A stretch of 64,000 bases of DNA from Chitinophaga niastensis (GTDB lineage Bacteria; Bacteroidota; Bacteroidia; Chitinophagales; Chitinophagaceae): the NCBI RefSeq assembly GCF_003014755.1, contig NZ_PYAW01000003.1:496001-560000 (forward strand). The letters are read 5' to 3'. The position numbers and the translations under genes were made by a program. Shown piece after piece: positions 1-8,113 of the stretch (positions are counted from its first letter, which is position 1; each line of letters opens with the position of its first letter). Under the pieces are notes generated by a model. The model saw nothing but the letters and a program-made list of their open reading frames with translations, was not told where the DNA came from and searched no databases.

Positions 1-585
1 ATCTGTCTGAATAATGCCCGGTGCTACCACATTGGCTGTAATACCACGTGGGCCTACTTCTTTGGCCAGGTATTTAGTAAACACCTCAATCGCACCTTTC
101 ATAGACGCATAGGCAGCATAACCGGGCGTTACAAAGCGGGCCAAACCTGTTGAGAGATTGATAATACGGCCATTATCCTTAATAAAAGGCAATGCTTGCT
201 GTGTCAGAAAGTATACGCCTTTAAAATGTACCTGGTATAACTCATCAAACGCCTCTTCTGTTGTATCAGCAATGGCTGCATTGGCTTCAATGCCGGCATT
301 GTTGATTAAAAAATCAAATTTATTGCTGCCTGTTTCTGCTGATAAATAACCTCCTACGGTTGTAAAAAAGGAACTGTAAGTTTTGCTGTCGCTTACATTC
401 AGCAAAAAAGCGGCGGCCTTTTGTCCCAGTGCCTGAATTTGCGCTACCACCTCATCTGCTGCTGCTTTATTGCTATTGTAAGTGATAATGATATCATTTC
501 CGTTTTTAGCAAGATGTAAAGCCATATTTTTGCCCAAACCACGGCTACCGCCGGTTATCAGTGCTATTTTATTCTTCGTTGTCAT
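1..585 (-). CDS. SDR-family oxidoreductase, C-terminus outside window
   Basis: NAD(P)-dependent short-chain dehydrogenase/reductase of the classical type, probably cytosolic; the substrate cannot be told from sequence. The 195 visible residues carry the Rossmann nucleotide-binding motif TGGSRGLG (residues 11-18), the structural NNAG (95-98), the catalytic Ser145 and the Tyr159-x-x-x-Lys163 pair, all in the usual order and spacing. The ATG at 583-585 is the only start that leaves the complete glycine motif. The frame runs off the left edge, so about 50 C-terminal residues are missing. A 21-bp tandem repeat lies upstream (639-680) and may be its operator. Family is secure, function is open. Confidence 0.92.
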   Translation of the reverse strand, partial: MTTKNKIALITGGSRGLGKNMALHLAKNGNDIIITYNSNKAAADEVVAQIQALGQKAAAFLLNVSDSKTYSSFFTTVGGYLSAETGSNKFDFLINNAGIEANAAIADTTEEAFDELYQVHFKGVYFLTQQALPFIKDNGRIINLSTGLARFVTPGYAAYASMKGAIEVFTKYLAKEVGPRGITANVVAPGIIQTD

Positions 586-638
586 ATTTGTATTTGTTTT
601 TTTTAACGATACAAATCTCCAATAATAGCACCGGTTAG

Positions 639-680
639 TTATGGTGATAGCTTAAGTATTAATGGTGAGTACTTAAGTAT
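639..680 (-). promoter_or_regulatory. Two tandem 21-bp direct repeats, candidate operator
   Basis: Two adjacent 21-bp units (639-659 and 660-680) match at 17 of 21 positions and share ATGGTGA and CTTAAGTAT. The second unit contains the perfect palindrome TACTTAAGTA. A 21-bp spacing puts both units on the same face of the helix, as expected for cooperative binding by a dimeric repressor. They lie 54-95 bp upstream of the start of the minus-strand SDR gene and just past the end of the convergent-side epimerase gene. SDR genes are often controlled by HxlR- or TetR-type repressors, but no such regulator is visible next to the site, so the partner is unknown. Confidence 0.5.
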
Positions 681-684
681 TTTG

Positions 685-1692
685 TTAAAACAGCCGTTCT
701 TTGTTTGCCATAAGATATTGCATGGCGGCTATTACAGCCTGCCGCGGTGGTGTAGGGTTAAAGCCCAGCTCTTTTCTTGCTTTGCTGATATCAAAATTCT
801 GTTGCAGTCCGGAAAACATGGCTACATCATTTACTGTCATTTGTGGAGCTTTGCCGGTAAACCTACTGACTGTTTCCATGAGCCAGGCAACTGTGAACAG
901 TATACTTTTAGGTACAGCAGTGGGTTGCTTAATTTTCAGTTCAGGATATAGCTCTTTGGCCAGCAGTGTTGTTTCCTTTATACTCATGCACTTTTCGCTC
1001 GCCAGGATGTATCGCTCCCCGCTTCTCCCGTGGCTGGCTGCCAGGTACAAGCCTTCTGCTACGTCCTTTACATCTACCCAGTTTAAAGTAATATTTGTTT
1101 CTACAGGGATCGCTTTTTTCAGGATCAATGCGAGGATATTGTAAGAAACATTCAAAGGGCCGAAGGCTTCATTGCCAATCATGGCAGAAGGCATTACAGC
1201 AACCAGCTCTATATTATGTTTGGCGGCTAATTCAAAGGCCAGCCTTTCTCCGTCATTTTTAGAATTATAATACCAGTTTCTGCGATCAGGGTTATATCCA
1301 TTACTTTCTTTTGCCGGCAGTGTAGCGTAATTCAGCGCAGCAATAGAGCTAACATAAACAATTCTCTTTACACCCGCCTCTTTGGCGGCTTCGATGCTGA
1401 GCTTTGTACCCTGCATGTTTACATCATATATTTCCTTCCGCTGATCTTTTGCCCAAAGCTTAAATGCAGCACCTACTGCATAAAAGGTTTCAACACCCTG
1501 TAATGCATTTATCAGGGATTTTTTATTCATGATATCTGCCTGTACCAGTTTACAGTCTAAGCCCTCAAACGGTTGTTTGTTGGCAATATTCCGTACAGAT
1601 GCAGTAACAGGTATACCTTTTTCCAATAAATTTCTAACCAGGTTATTACCGAGATGTCCGTTTGCTCCTGTAACCAATGATAAACTTTTCAT
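685..1692 (-). CDS. NAD-dependent epimerase/dehydratase family protein (dihydroflavonol-reductase-like)
   Basis: Extended SDR protein of 335 residues, similar to the dihydroflavonol reductase/3-beta-HSD-like branch. The N-terminus has the Rossmann motif TGANGHLG (residues 8-15), followed by an SS pair at 115-116 and the catalytic Tyr141-x-x-x-Lys145. An upstream in-frame start would add 17 basic residues with no homology look, so the ATG at 1690-1692, directly before KSLSLVTGANG, is preferred. It follows the Crp/Fnr gene on the same strand by 66 bp and may be controlled by it. Substrate unknown; likely a ketone or aldehyde reductase. Confidence 0.85.
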   Translation of the reverse strand: MKSLSLVTGANGHLGNNLVRNLLEKGIPVTASVRNIANKQPFEGLDCKLVQADIMNKKSLINALQGVETFYAVGAAFKLWAKDQRKEIYDVNMQGTKLSIEAAKEAGVKRIVYVSSIAALNYATLPAKESNGYNPDRRNWYYNSKNDGERLAFELAAKHNIELVAVMPSAMIGNEAFGPLNVSYNILALILKKAIPVETNITLNWVDVKDVAEGLYLAASHGRSGERYILASEKCMSIKETTLLAKELYPELKIKQPTAVPKSILFTVAWLMETVSRFTGKAPQMTVNDVAMFSGLQQNFDISKARKELGFNPTPPRQAVIAAMQYLMANKERLF

Positions 1693-1758
1693 GTTATACT
1701 TCTTTTTCAGTGATAACACAAAAGTCCGCCAGCGCAGGCGCAATCTGCTTGACCTATG

Positions 1759-2340
1759 TTAAGAAATGATCTGCTTCCTGATTCTGCTCAGGCTTTCCGG
1801 CTTAATTCCGATAAAGGAAGCAATGTATTGCAGTGGAACATGTTGGATAATATCCGGATGAATAGCCAGCAGGTTGAGATAGCGCTGCTTTGCGGTAAGG
1901 GTCATGATATCTTTGGTGCGCTGCTCATTGTAAGCAAGTGCCTGTTCATAAATCAAACGTCCTGTTAATCCCCAGTTCGGGCATTCCTGGTATAAGGTGT
2001 CCAGGTCTTTTTTAGTAATACGCAGCAAATCACAATCAGTGATACACTGCACTACTTCCGGTGAATTTGTGCCGTTGATAAAGCTGTTAAAGGAAGTGAT
2101 GAAACCAGGAGGGCAATTAATATGACTGGTAACTTCCAGTCCATCCTGCAAATAATAATTACGGATAAAACCCGAATTTATAAAGTAAAGATGTGTTGCG
2201 CGTTTATTATGCGCTACGAGTACAGTCCCTTTTGTAGTAGTAATATGCTCAAATAACCTGGTAGCCATGTTGAGATCATGTGCATCTGTTTTCACCAATT
2301 TACTTACCAGTTGCAAAAGCTTTGCATGAGCATTATCCAT
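1759..2340 (-). CDS. Crp/Fnr-family transcriptional regulator
   Basis: 193-residue regulator with an N-terminal cyclic-nucleotide-binding-type beta roll (about residues 25-115) and a short C-terminal helix-turn-helix (about 165-191, YIASFIGIKPESLSRIRK). This is the size and layout of the many small Bacteroidota Crp/Fnr proteins. It has no cysteine cluster for an Fe-S centre, so oxygen sensing of the Fnr kind is unlikely; the ligand is unknown. The start at 2338-2340 was chosen over one 15 codons upstream because the domain begins with DNAHAKLLQLV. The downstream reductase gene on the same strand is the natural candidate target. Confidence 0.88.
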   Translation of the reverse strand: MDNAHAKLLQLVSKLVKTDAHDLNMATRLFEHITTTKGTVLVAHNKRATHLYFINSGFIRNYYLQDGLEVTSHINCPPGFITSFNSFINGTNSPEVVQCITDCDLLRITKKDLDTLYQECPNWGLTGRLIYEQALAYNEQRTKDIMTLTAKQRYLNLLAIHPDIIQHVPLQYIASFIGIKPESLSRIRKQIIS

Positions 2341-2398
2341 TATTATCAATCTTTCGTTTGTACTATTGTCAATATCCTGCGGCATTACACAGATGTCG

Positions 2399-2533
2399 TT
2401 ATTGTTTGCCGGTGCCTTCCTTTTTTACACGCCTGCCACTCAGAGAGCTTTTCTTTCGTAAATAATACTTTCCACCCAGCTTATAAAAGCAGCAAATACC
2501 GATAGTACCTGTATAAGAAAACGAGCTACCCAT
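2399..2533 (-). pseudogene. 44-codon fragment of a Bacteroidota small-protein family
   Basis: A minus-strand reading frame of 44 codons starts at ATG 2531-2533 and contains the strings TGTIGICCFYKLGGKYYL and RKKSSLSGRRVKK. From memory these look like the N-terminal part of a Bacteroidota family of about 120-150 residues that begins with a GTIGG-FYK-GGKYY pattern. After RVKK, at a run of six A, the frame passes into EGTGKQ and stops; the usual continuation is not found in the other frames nearby. I read it as a truncated or frameshifted gene, though a genuine short protein is possible. It occupies most of the 383-bp gap between the two regulators. Confidence 0.5.
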
Positions 2534-2723
2534 CCTTGCCACGACAAAATAATATTTACACTTAAATTAAGGGATCTGCGGATCAAAGACAAACGCATTA
2601 ACAATTCCTGGTATTACTGTATAAAAAAATTAACAAATGAGCGGGAATCCATGTGCTTTCCTTGTGCTTTCGTTCGATTATCATAGGGAGTAAAAGCGCA
2701 CTTCTATAAGTATATATATGCTG

Positions 2724-3356
2724 TTATTCCCCCTGCGATATCTTATAAGCACATCTTCTGGCTCCTGCCATTATATGCTCGGTACGCGTTACACTTACAT
2801 TTTTTCCCAGCACCGCGATAAATGTATCCAGCTCAGATTGACAAAACCGGGTACAACATTTGGCAGCAGCGTGAATGGGACAATGATTTTCTATCAGTAA
2901 AAAATCGTTGCCTTCTTTTATATATTCTGCCATATAACCTTCTTTGTTACGGATATCCGTTAATACCTTTATTCTGCTTTCCAGGTCTGTAAGGCCTTTC
3001 AGGTCTTCCTTATATTTATTGATACCGCTTTTTTCGTTGGCATCAAGAATACATTTTACCGCATCTGCACCCAGTGCTTCCCGCATAGAGTGCAGGAGCT
3101 TCAGCGTCAGTTCTTCATGTTTATCCGGGAACCTCGCATTGCCGGCATCGGTCAGCGCCCATATTTGCTGCGGCCTGCCACGACCCTTCGACTCCGTTGT
3201 AGCCTGCACCAATCCTTCATTTGCCAATTTCAACAATTGAAAACGCGCGCCCTCTGTGGTAATCTTCATCTCAGCAGCTATGATATTCAGCGGCTGCGGC
3301 CCCATCGTTTTCAGTATCCAAACGGCTCTTTCGTTGTCCGCAAAATTATTAATCAT
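2724..3356 (-). CDS. SufR/COG2345-like winged-helix regulator with C-terminal cysteine cluster
   Basis: 210-residue regulator. Residues 1-75 form an ArsR/DeoR-type winged helix (ITTEGARFQLLKLANEGLV, then a GRGRPQQIW wing). The C-terminal part carries CPIHAAAKCCTRFC and, near the end, ARRC. Such cysteines bind an Fe-S cluster in SufR, and many COG2345 proteins share this ending. The ATG at 3354-3356 was taken in preference to a TTG three codons upstream. The gene faces a flavin reductase gene across a 186-bp divergent region, so redox- or iron-linked control of that neighbour is a reasonable inference. The bound cofactor is not proven. Confidence 0.85.
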   Translation of the reverse strand: MINNFADNERAVWILKTMGPQPLNIIAAEMKITTEGARFQLLKLANEGLVQATTESKGRGRPQQIWALTDAGNARFPDKHEELTLKLLHSMREALGADAVKCILDANEKSGINKYKEDLKGLTDLESRIKVLTDIRNKEGYMAEYIKEGNDFLLIENHCPIHAAAKCCTRFCQSELDTFIAVLGKNVSVTRTEHIMAGARRCAYKISQGE

Positions 3357-3373
3357 AATAAACAAAGTGTTTA

Positions 3374-3404
3374 TTTGGTTTATTCATCAAAGATACTATC
3401 TTTG
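3374..3404 (+). promoter_or_regulatory. Bacteroidota-type promoter for the flavin reductase gene
   Basis: TTTG at 3374-3377, a 19-bp spacer, and TATCTTTG at 3397-3404 match the Bacteroidota sigma-factor consensus (TTTG, 19-21 bp, TAnnTTTG) exactly. Transcription would start near 3411 and leave a leader of about 130 bases before the ATG at 3543. The site lies 18 bp from the start of the divergent regulator gene, so a repressor bound there could block both genes. Confidence 0.65.
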
Positions 3405-3542
3405 TCTCAATATCCGGTAGGTATCTCCGGCCATCATCCTTCTATCATCATCAGGTATAATACGCCTGCAGAAAACATATTTTTCGGCAGCAGGCATACT
3501 ATTGCCTTTACTTTAAAATATCCATCACTAAAACTAAAAACT

Positions 3543-4112
3543 ATGAAAGTAGCCATATTACTGGGCAGCATAAGAAAAGGCAGACAATCACATAAGATCG
3601 CCCATTATCTGCAAAATAAACTACAGGAAAAGGGCTTGACTGTAGATCTGATAGACCTCCTCGAAAATCCATTACCTATGCTGGAAGAACGTGTAGGAAT
3701 GCATCCGGCGCTTCCTGAAGAAGTACAGCTGCTGAGCAACCGTTTACATGCAGCGGATGCGTTAATATTTGTAACGCCGGAATATCATGGCAGTTTCTCC
3801 GGTGTATTAAAAAACACACTGGATTATTTCAATAGTGAGTTTACTAAAAAACCAGTGGGTGTAGTAACGGTCAGTGCAGGTAAGATGGGTGGTATAAACG
3901 CTGCCAATCAGCTACAGCAGGTAATCCTGAGTATAGGCGCCTTTGCCCTCCCTACTAAGCTGTTGGTACCTGAAGTTTACGGTGCGTTTAATGATTCCTT
4001 TGAGCTCACCAGCGAATACACTATTAAATCAGCCAATAAATTTATAGCAGATTATTGCTGGTTAGCAGAGGCTATCTACCAGAAAAAACACCAGCTTTCA
4101 TCTTCTTTATAA
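3543..4112 (+). CDS. NADPH-dependent FMN reductase family protein
   Basis: 189-residue flavodoxin-fold protein of the NADPH-dependent FMN reductase family (azoreductase/ChrR-like). The N-terminus reads MKVAILLGSIRKGRQSHKIA, where GSIRKGRQS is the FMN-phosphate loop, and the mid region has the family motif PEYHGSFSGVLKNTLDYF (about residues 79-96). The frame stays open far upstream, but homology begins at the ATG 3543. Expected role: NAD(P)H-dependent reduction of flavin, quinone or an electrophile in the cytosol. It faces the cysteine-rich regulator at 2724-3356, which may sense the same stress. Confidence 0.9.
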   Translation: MKVAILLGSIRKGRQSHKIAHYLQNKLQEKGLTVDLIDLLENPLPMLEERVGMHPALPEEVQLLSNRLHAADALIFVTPEYHGSFSGVLKNTLDYFNSEFTKKPVGVVTVSAGKMGGINAANQLQQVILSIGAFALPTKLLVPEVYGAFNDSFELTSEYTIKSANKFIADYCWLAEAIYQKKHQLSSSL

Positions 4113-4241
4113 GTAATTGTTCCCTGAATAAATGCGGATTATATAATATCTTGCCGGACATTACAATATCTCGGAGTCCGTATCGTCATCAGGTAGGTAT
4201 ATTTTGAAAAACTACTACACCTACGAAAACATACTATTAAC

Positions 4242-5984
4242 ATGAAAAAGGAAGTGGGTATTAAAAAAAAGGAACCCGGCATCTTTAATCTGCTGGGGCC
4301 TTATATGGGCATGGTTACCCTGCTGATACTGCTGGCACTGTTCAGCAATGGCCTTAACCTCTGGTTACCAAAGATTATCGGGAATGGCATAGACGCATAC
4401 AGTCATGGCACCTTTCAGCTTACGCCCATCCTGATAAAATTCACCGCTGCAGTAGTAGCCGTTTTGCTTTTTACTTATCTGCAAAATATCATACAGGTAT
4501 ATGTTTCAGAAAAAGTAGCGCGCAACCTGCGCACAAAAATTTCTGATAAAATATCCGGTCAAAGTTATGACTGGATAGAAAAAGCAAACCCATCGAGGTT
4601 ATTAACAAACCTCACTGCCGATGTGGATTCCATCAAATTATTTGTGTCGATGGCAGTGGTATCGCTGGCGTCCTCTATATTTATCATTTTTGGTGCGAGC
4701 ATCCTGTTAATCACCATTAACTGGAAGCTGGCACTGGCAGTGATTGCATCGCTCCCCATCATAGGAATTACTTTTTTCCTGGTATTAAGAAAAGTACGTG
4801 CATTGTTTATCAAAAGCCGGGAAATCATGGACTGGCTCAACAAAGTAATCAATGAAAGTATCCTGGGGGCGGCACTTATCCGGGTCATCAACTCACAACA
4901 ACTGGAATACGCCAAATTCCTGGATGCCAATACCAGGGCCATGAATTTTGGTCTTTCTATTATCCGGCTTTTTGCAGGGCTTATCCCTGTCATTACTTTC
5001 ACCGCTAACATGGCAGGCTTAACCATCCTGGTGCTGGGCGGTCATTTTGTAATTAACGGCAGCATGAGCCTCGGTGATTTTGCCGCATTCAACAGTTATT
5101 TATCGCTGCTCATCTTCCCCATACTGGTACTCGGTTTCATGAGCAACATCATTGCACAGGCTACTGCCTCTTACCAAAGAATCAGTGCGGTAATTAATAT
5201 GCCCGATGCCATTGCTTCCGGCGATATTACAACACCAATAAGAGGTGATATCGACTTTAAGGACGTAACTGTCAACTACGGACAAAAACCCGTCTTAAAA
5301 AGTGTTTCTTTCTCTGTTAAAGCAGGCGCCAAGATTGCCGTCATAGGGCCTACGGCAGCGGGCAAAACACAATTGCTGTATCTGCTCACCGGATTAATAA
5401 AACCTACTACAGGCACCGTATCTATCGACGGGCACGCGGTAGAAGCATATAATAGTGAAGCTTTCCATAGCCAGGTGGGCTTTGTTTTTCAGGACAGTAT
5501 CATGTTTAATATGAGTATCCGCGAGAACATCGCTTTCAACGATACCGTAACAGATGCCTCCCTGGAAAAAGCCATGGCTACGGCAGAATTGAAAGATTTT
5601 GTAACGGCCCTGCCGGAACAACTGGACACCATTGTTTCCGAACGCGGTACCAGTCTTTCAGGCGGACAAAAACAACGCATCATGCTGGCCCGCGCCCTGG
5701 CCATCAATCCGGAAATATTACTGCTGGATGATTTCACCGCAAGGGTAGATAGCAATACCGAAAGAAAAATACTGGCGAATGTACAGGAGAATTATCCGGG
5801 CATCACGCTCTTATCTGTAACGCAGAAAATTGCATCCGTTGAGCATTACGACCAGATCATCCTGCTCATGCAGGGAGAGGTTATTGCCAGTGGTACACAT
5901 GCTGAATTGATGCATTCCAGCCCCGAGTACAATCAGATCTTTAATTCGCAACAAAGTACCAGCAACTATGAATTACAATCTTAA
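4242..5984 (+). CDS. ABC exporter subunit with degenerate ATP site (permease-ATPase fusion)
   Basis: 580-residue half-transporter: six membrane helices in the first ~300 residues, then an ATPase domain. Walker A is GPTAAGKT (about 369-376) and the signature is the canonical LSGGQ. Walker B ends LLLDD instead of LLLDE, and the switch region reads SVTQK with Gln where His is usual. Asp for the catalytic Glu and Gln for the switch His are the changes seen in the degenerate site of heterodimeric exporters such as TM287/288. The stop overlaps the next gene by 17 bp, so the two subunits are surely made together. It exports an unknown lipid, drug or peptide from the inner membrane. Confidence 0.93.
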   Translation: MKKEVGIKKKEPGIFNLLGPYMGMVTLLILLALFSNGLNLWLPKIIGNGIDAYSHGTFQLTPILIKFTAAVVAVLLFTYLQNIIQVYVSEKVARNLRTKISDKISGQSYDWIEKANPSRLLTNLTADVDSIKLFVSMAVVSLASSIFIIFGASILLITINWKLALAVIASLPIIGITFFLVLRKVRALFIKSREIMDWLNKVINESILGAALIRVINSQQLEYAKFLDANTRAMNFGLSIIRLFAGLIPVITFTANMAGLTILVLGGHFVINGSMSLGDFAAFNSYLSLLIFPILVLGFMSNIIAQATASYQRISAVINMPDAIASGDITTPIRGDIDFKDVTVNYGQKPVLKSVSFSVKAGAKIAVIGPTAAGKTQLLYLLTGLIKPTTGTVSIDGHAVEAYNSEAFHSQVGFVFQDSIMFNMSIRENIAFNDTVTDASLEKAMATAELKDFVTALPEQLDTIVSERGTSLSGGQKQRIMLARALAINPEILLLDDFTARVDSNTERKILANVQENYPGITLLSVTQKIASVEHYDQIILLMQGEVIASGTHAELMHSSPEYNQIFNSQQSTSNYELQS

Positions 5985-7728
5985 TAAGTTTACGGGAAAG
6001 GAACAGAAAACGTCCAACTATTCCGCATTCAAAAATTTGCTGCAGCTTATTTCTCATGAAAAAAGAAATCTGGCGGTAGCACTCATAGCCATTCTGCTGA
6101 ATTCAACGCTTAATCTGCTGGGCCCCTTTTTAATAGGGCATACCATCGATAAATATGTGCAGCATAAACAATACCACGGCGTACTGGTATTTGCCGGCAT
6201 ATTGCTGGGTATGTACCTGGTGGCGTTGTTCACCAGCTTTTTTCAAACAAAGCTCATGGGCGGTGTAGGACAACGTACCTTATTTACTTTACGCAATGCA
6301 GTATTTAGTAAGATACAACAGTTGCCGGTGGCCTTTTTTAACCAGAACAAAGCAGGTGATCTCATCTCGCGCGTCAACAACGACACCGATAAGCTGAACC
6401 AGTTTTTTTCACAGTCACTTATGCAGTTTATCGGCAACATTGCTACGATGGTAGGTGCTGGTATTTTTTTACTGCTGATCAATTATAAAATAGGTATCGC
6501 CGCCCTCGCCCCTGCTGTGTTGATTTTGATATTCACACGGGTATTATCTCCCTGGGTAAAAAGAAAAAATGCTGCCAACCTGAAAACCGTTGGTGGCATG
6601 AGTGCTGAAATACAGGAGAGCCTCAGTAATTTTAAAGTTATCATCGCTTTTAATCGCCGCGATTATTTCAGGAAACGGTTTGATGAAGCGAATGTTAAAA
6701 ATTATAATAGCGCTATCGGCGCAGGACTCGCCAATAACGTCTTCTTACCTTTTTATGGTATGTGTGGCAGCATCGCACAGCTGCTGGTACTCACCGGCGG
6801 TATTTACCTGATTACACAAGGACAGTTCAGCATTGGATTGCTGGTGAGTTATTTAGCATATGCTACCTATTTCTATAATCCATTAAGACAATTAGCTACG
6901 CTGTGGGCCAACTTCCAGGTGGCCATGGCAGGATGGGACCGTATCTCTGAAATACTGGCACTCGAATCAGACCTGGTAACAATAGCAGCACCCAATACCG
7001 TTATAGCCCCGGCACTGCTGGAGTTCAGAGATGTACATTTCGGTTATCCCGAAGGCAGGGAAATCTTACATAATATCAGTCTTACCCTGGAACAGAGCAA
7101 AACTTATGCTTTGGTGGGCCCTACCGGGGGAGGTAAAACAACCACCGCCTCACTGATTGCGCGGTTATATGATCCCACCAAAGGCACTATCCTGCTGAAT
7201 GGGAAAGACATACGCGCCTATGATGCCGCCGAACGTTCACAAAAAATTGGTTTCATTTTGCAGGAACCTTTCCTGTTTACCGGCACTGTAAAAGAAAATA
7301 TTCTGTACGGCAATGAGCTGTACAAAGATTATTCTCACGAGCAATTAGCAGCCGTTATCAAAGAAGCCAATCTTGAAAAACTGCTGGCCATCTTTGAAAA
7401 TGGCCTGGAAACGGGCGTAGTGTCCGGCGGCGATAGCGTAAGTCTTGGGCAGAAACAGCTGATCGCCTTTATGCGGGCCGTACTGCGAAAACCAGACATA
7501 CTGATCCTCGATGAAGCCACCGCCAATATTGATACCATCACAGAACAGCTGCTGGGAGAGATATTAGAGAAGCTGCCGGCTAAAACCACACGGGTTATTA
7601 TCGCCCACCGGTTAAATACTATTGAGAATGCAGATGAAATATTTTTTGTGAACTCAGGGGAGGTAACACGCGCCGGTTCGCTGCAGAATGCGATGGAGAA
7701 GCTATTACATGGCGTTAGGATGAGCTAG
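5968..7728 (+). CDS. ABC exporter subunit with catalytic ATP site (permease-ATPase fusion)
   Basis: 586-residue partner of the preceding subunit, again with six N-terminal membrane helices and a C-terminal ATPase. Walker A GPTGGGKTT (about 384-392), Walker B LILDEATA with the catalytic Glu, and switch AHR (about 545) are all intact. The signature reads VSLGQ instead of LSGGQ. In a heterodimer this altered signature faces the degenerate Walker motifs of the first subunit, so one composite site is dead and the other active. The gene starts inside the 3' end of its partner. No regulator is adjacent; substrate unknown. Confidence 0.93.
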   Translation: MNYNLNKFTGKEQKTSNYSAFKNLLQLISHEKRNLAVALIAILLNSTLNLLGPFLIGHTIDKYVQHKQYHGVLVFAGILLGMYLVALFTSFFQTKLMGGVGQRTLFTLRNAVFSKIQQLPVAFFNQNKAGDLISRVNNDTDKLNQFFSQSLMQFIGNIATMVGAGIFLLLINYKIGIAALAPAVLILIFTRVLSPWVKRKNAANLKTVGGMSAEIQESLSNFKVIIAFNRRDYFRKRFDEANVKNYNSAIGAGLANNVFLPFYGMCGSIAQLLVLTGGIYLITQGQFSIGLLVSYLAYATYFYNPLRQLATLWANFQVAMAGWDRISEILALESDLVTIAAPNTVIAPALLEFRDVHFGYPEGREILHNISLTLEQSKTYALVGPTGGGKTTTASLIARLYDPTKGTILLNGKDIRAYDAAERSQKIGFILQEPFLFTGTVKENILYGNELYKDYSHEQLAAVIKEANLEKLLAIFENGLETGVVSGGDSVSLGQKQLIAFMRAVLRKPDILILDEATANIDTITEQLLGEILEKLPAKTTRVIIAHRLNTIENADEIFFVNSGEVTRAGSLQNAMEKLLHGVRMS

Positions 7729-7773
7729 GTAAGAAACCACCCCAATCTGGGATTTTTTGGTTATATTCACCAA

Positions 7774-7986
7774 ATGTCAAAATTCAAAGATGTAGTGGTA
7801 ACGCTATCAAAGAAACATCCACAAACCACTGAACCGGTTCAGGCCGGGCATACGTTTGTCATTGGAGTTTTAGGGAAGAAAAAAGCTTTTTACGAGATCG
7901 AAACCGAGCAGTTAAATAAGCTCCATAATGATGATCTCCAGAAAGCGTTGTTCCACCTGCTCCATCCGCAAACGCCGCACCAATAG
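7774..7986 (+). CDS. Small protein of unknown function (70 aa)
   Basis: I do not recognise this 70-residue frame. It has no membrane helix or signal peptide, is rich in Lys and His, and ends LHPQTPHQ. Support for coding: ATG start, an AT-rich stretch GGTTATATTCACC just upstream that resembles the -7 promoter element, and a good intrinsic terminator 38 bp after the stop. It could therefore be a short monocistronic transcript between the exporter and the TetR gene. A chance frame is the alternative. Confidence 0.5.
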   Translation: MSKFKDVVVTLSKKHPQTTEPVQAGHTFVIGVLGKKKAFYEIETEQLNKLHNDDLQKALFHLLHPQTPHQ

Positions 7987-8023
7987 CGATCACTCGCAAA
8001 ACAACTTATTAAATAAAAACGGG

Positions 8024-8055
8024 AACCTGCATTGATCGCAGGTTTTTTGTTTTTA
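8024..8055 (+). terminator. Intrinsic terminator after the 70-aa gene
   Basis: Perfect 7-bp stem AACCTGC/GCAGGTT (8024-8030 and 8038-8044) with a 7-base loop, followed by TTTTGTTTTT. It separates the small gene from the TetR promoter that begins at 8063. Confidence 0.8.
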
Positions 8056-8062
8056 GAAATGT

Positions 8063-8093
8063 TTTGTACTAAATGGTAAAGAACATATCTTTG
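8063..8093 (+). promoter_or_regulatory. tetR promoter with overlapping candidate operator
   Basis: TTTG at 8063-8066, 19 bp, then TATCTTTG at 8086-8093 gives an exact Bacteroidota promoter 20 bp before the tetR start. The spacer holds TGTACTAAATGGTAAA (8065-8080). A close relative, TGTACTGTTTGGTACA, lies before the MFS gene at 8715-8730. A repressor bound between the two promoter elements would block its own gene, as is usual for TetR regulators. Confidence 0.65.
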
Positions 8094-8113
8094 GAGCATA
8101 AACAATCAGGAAA

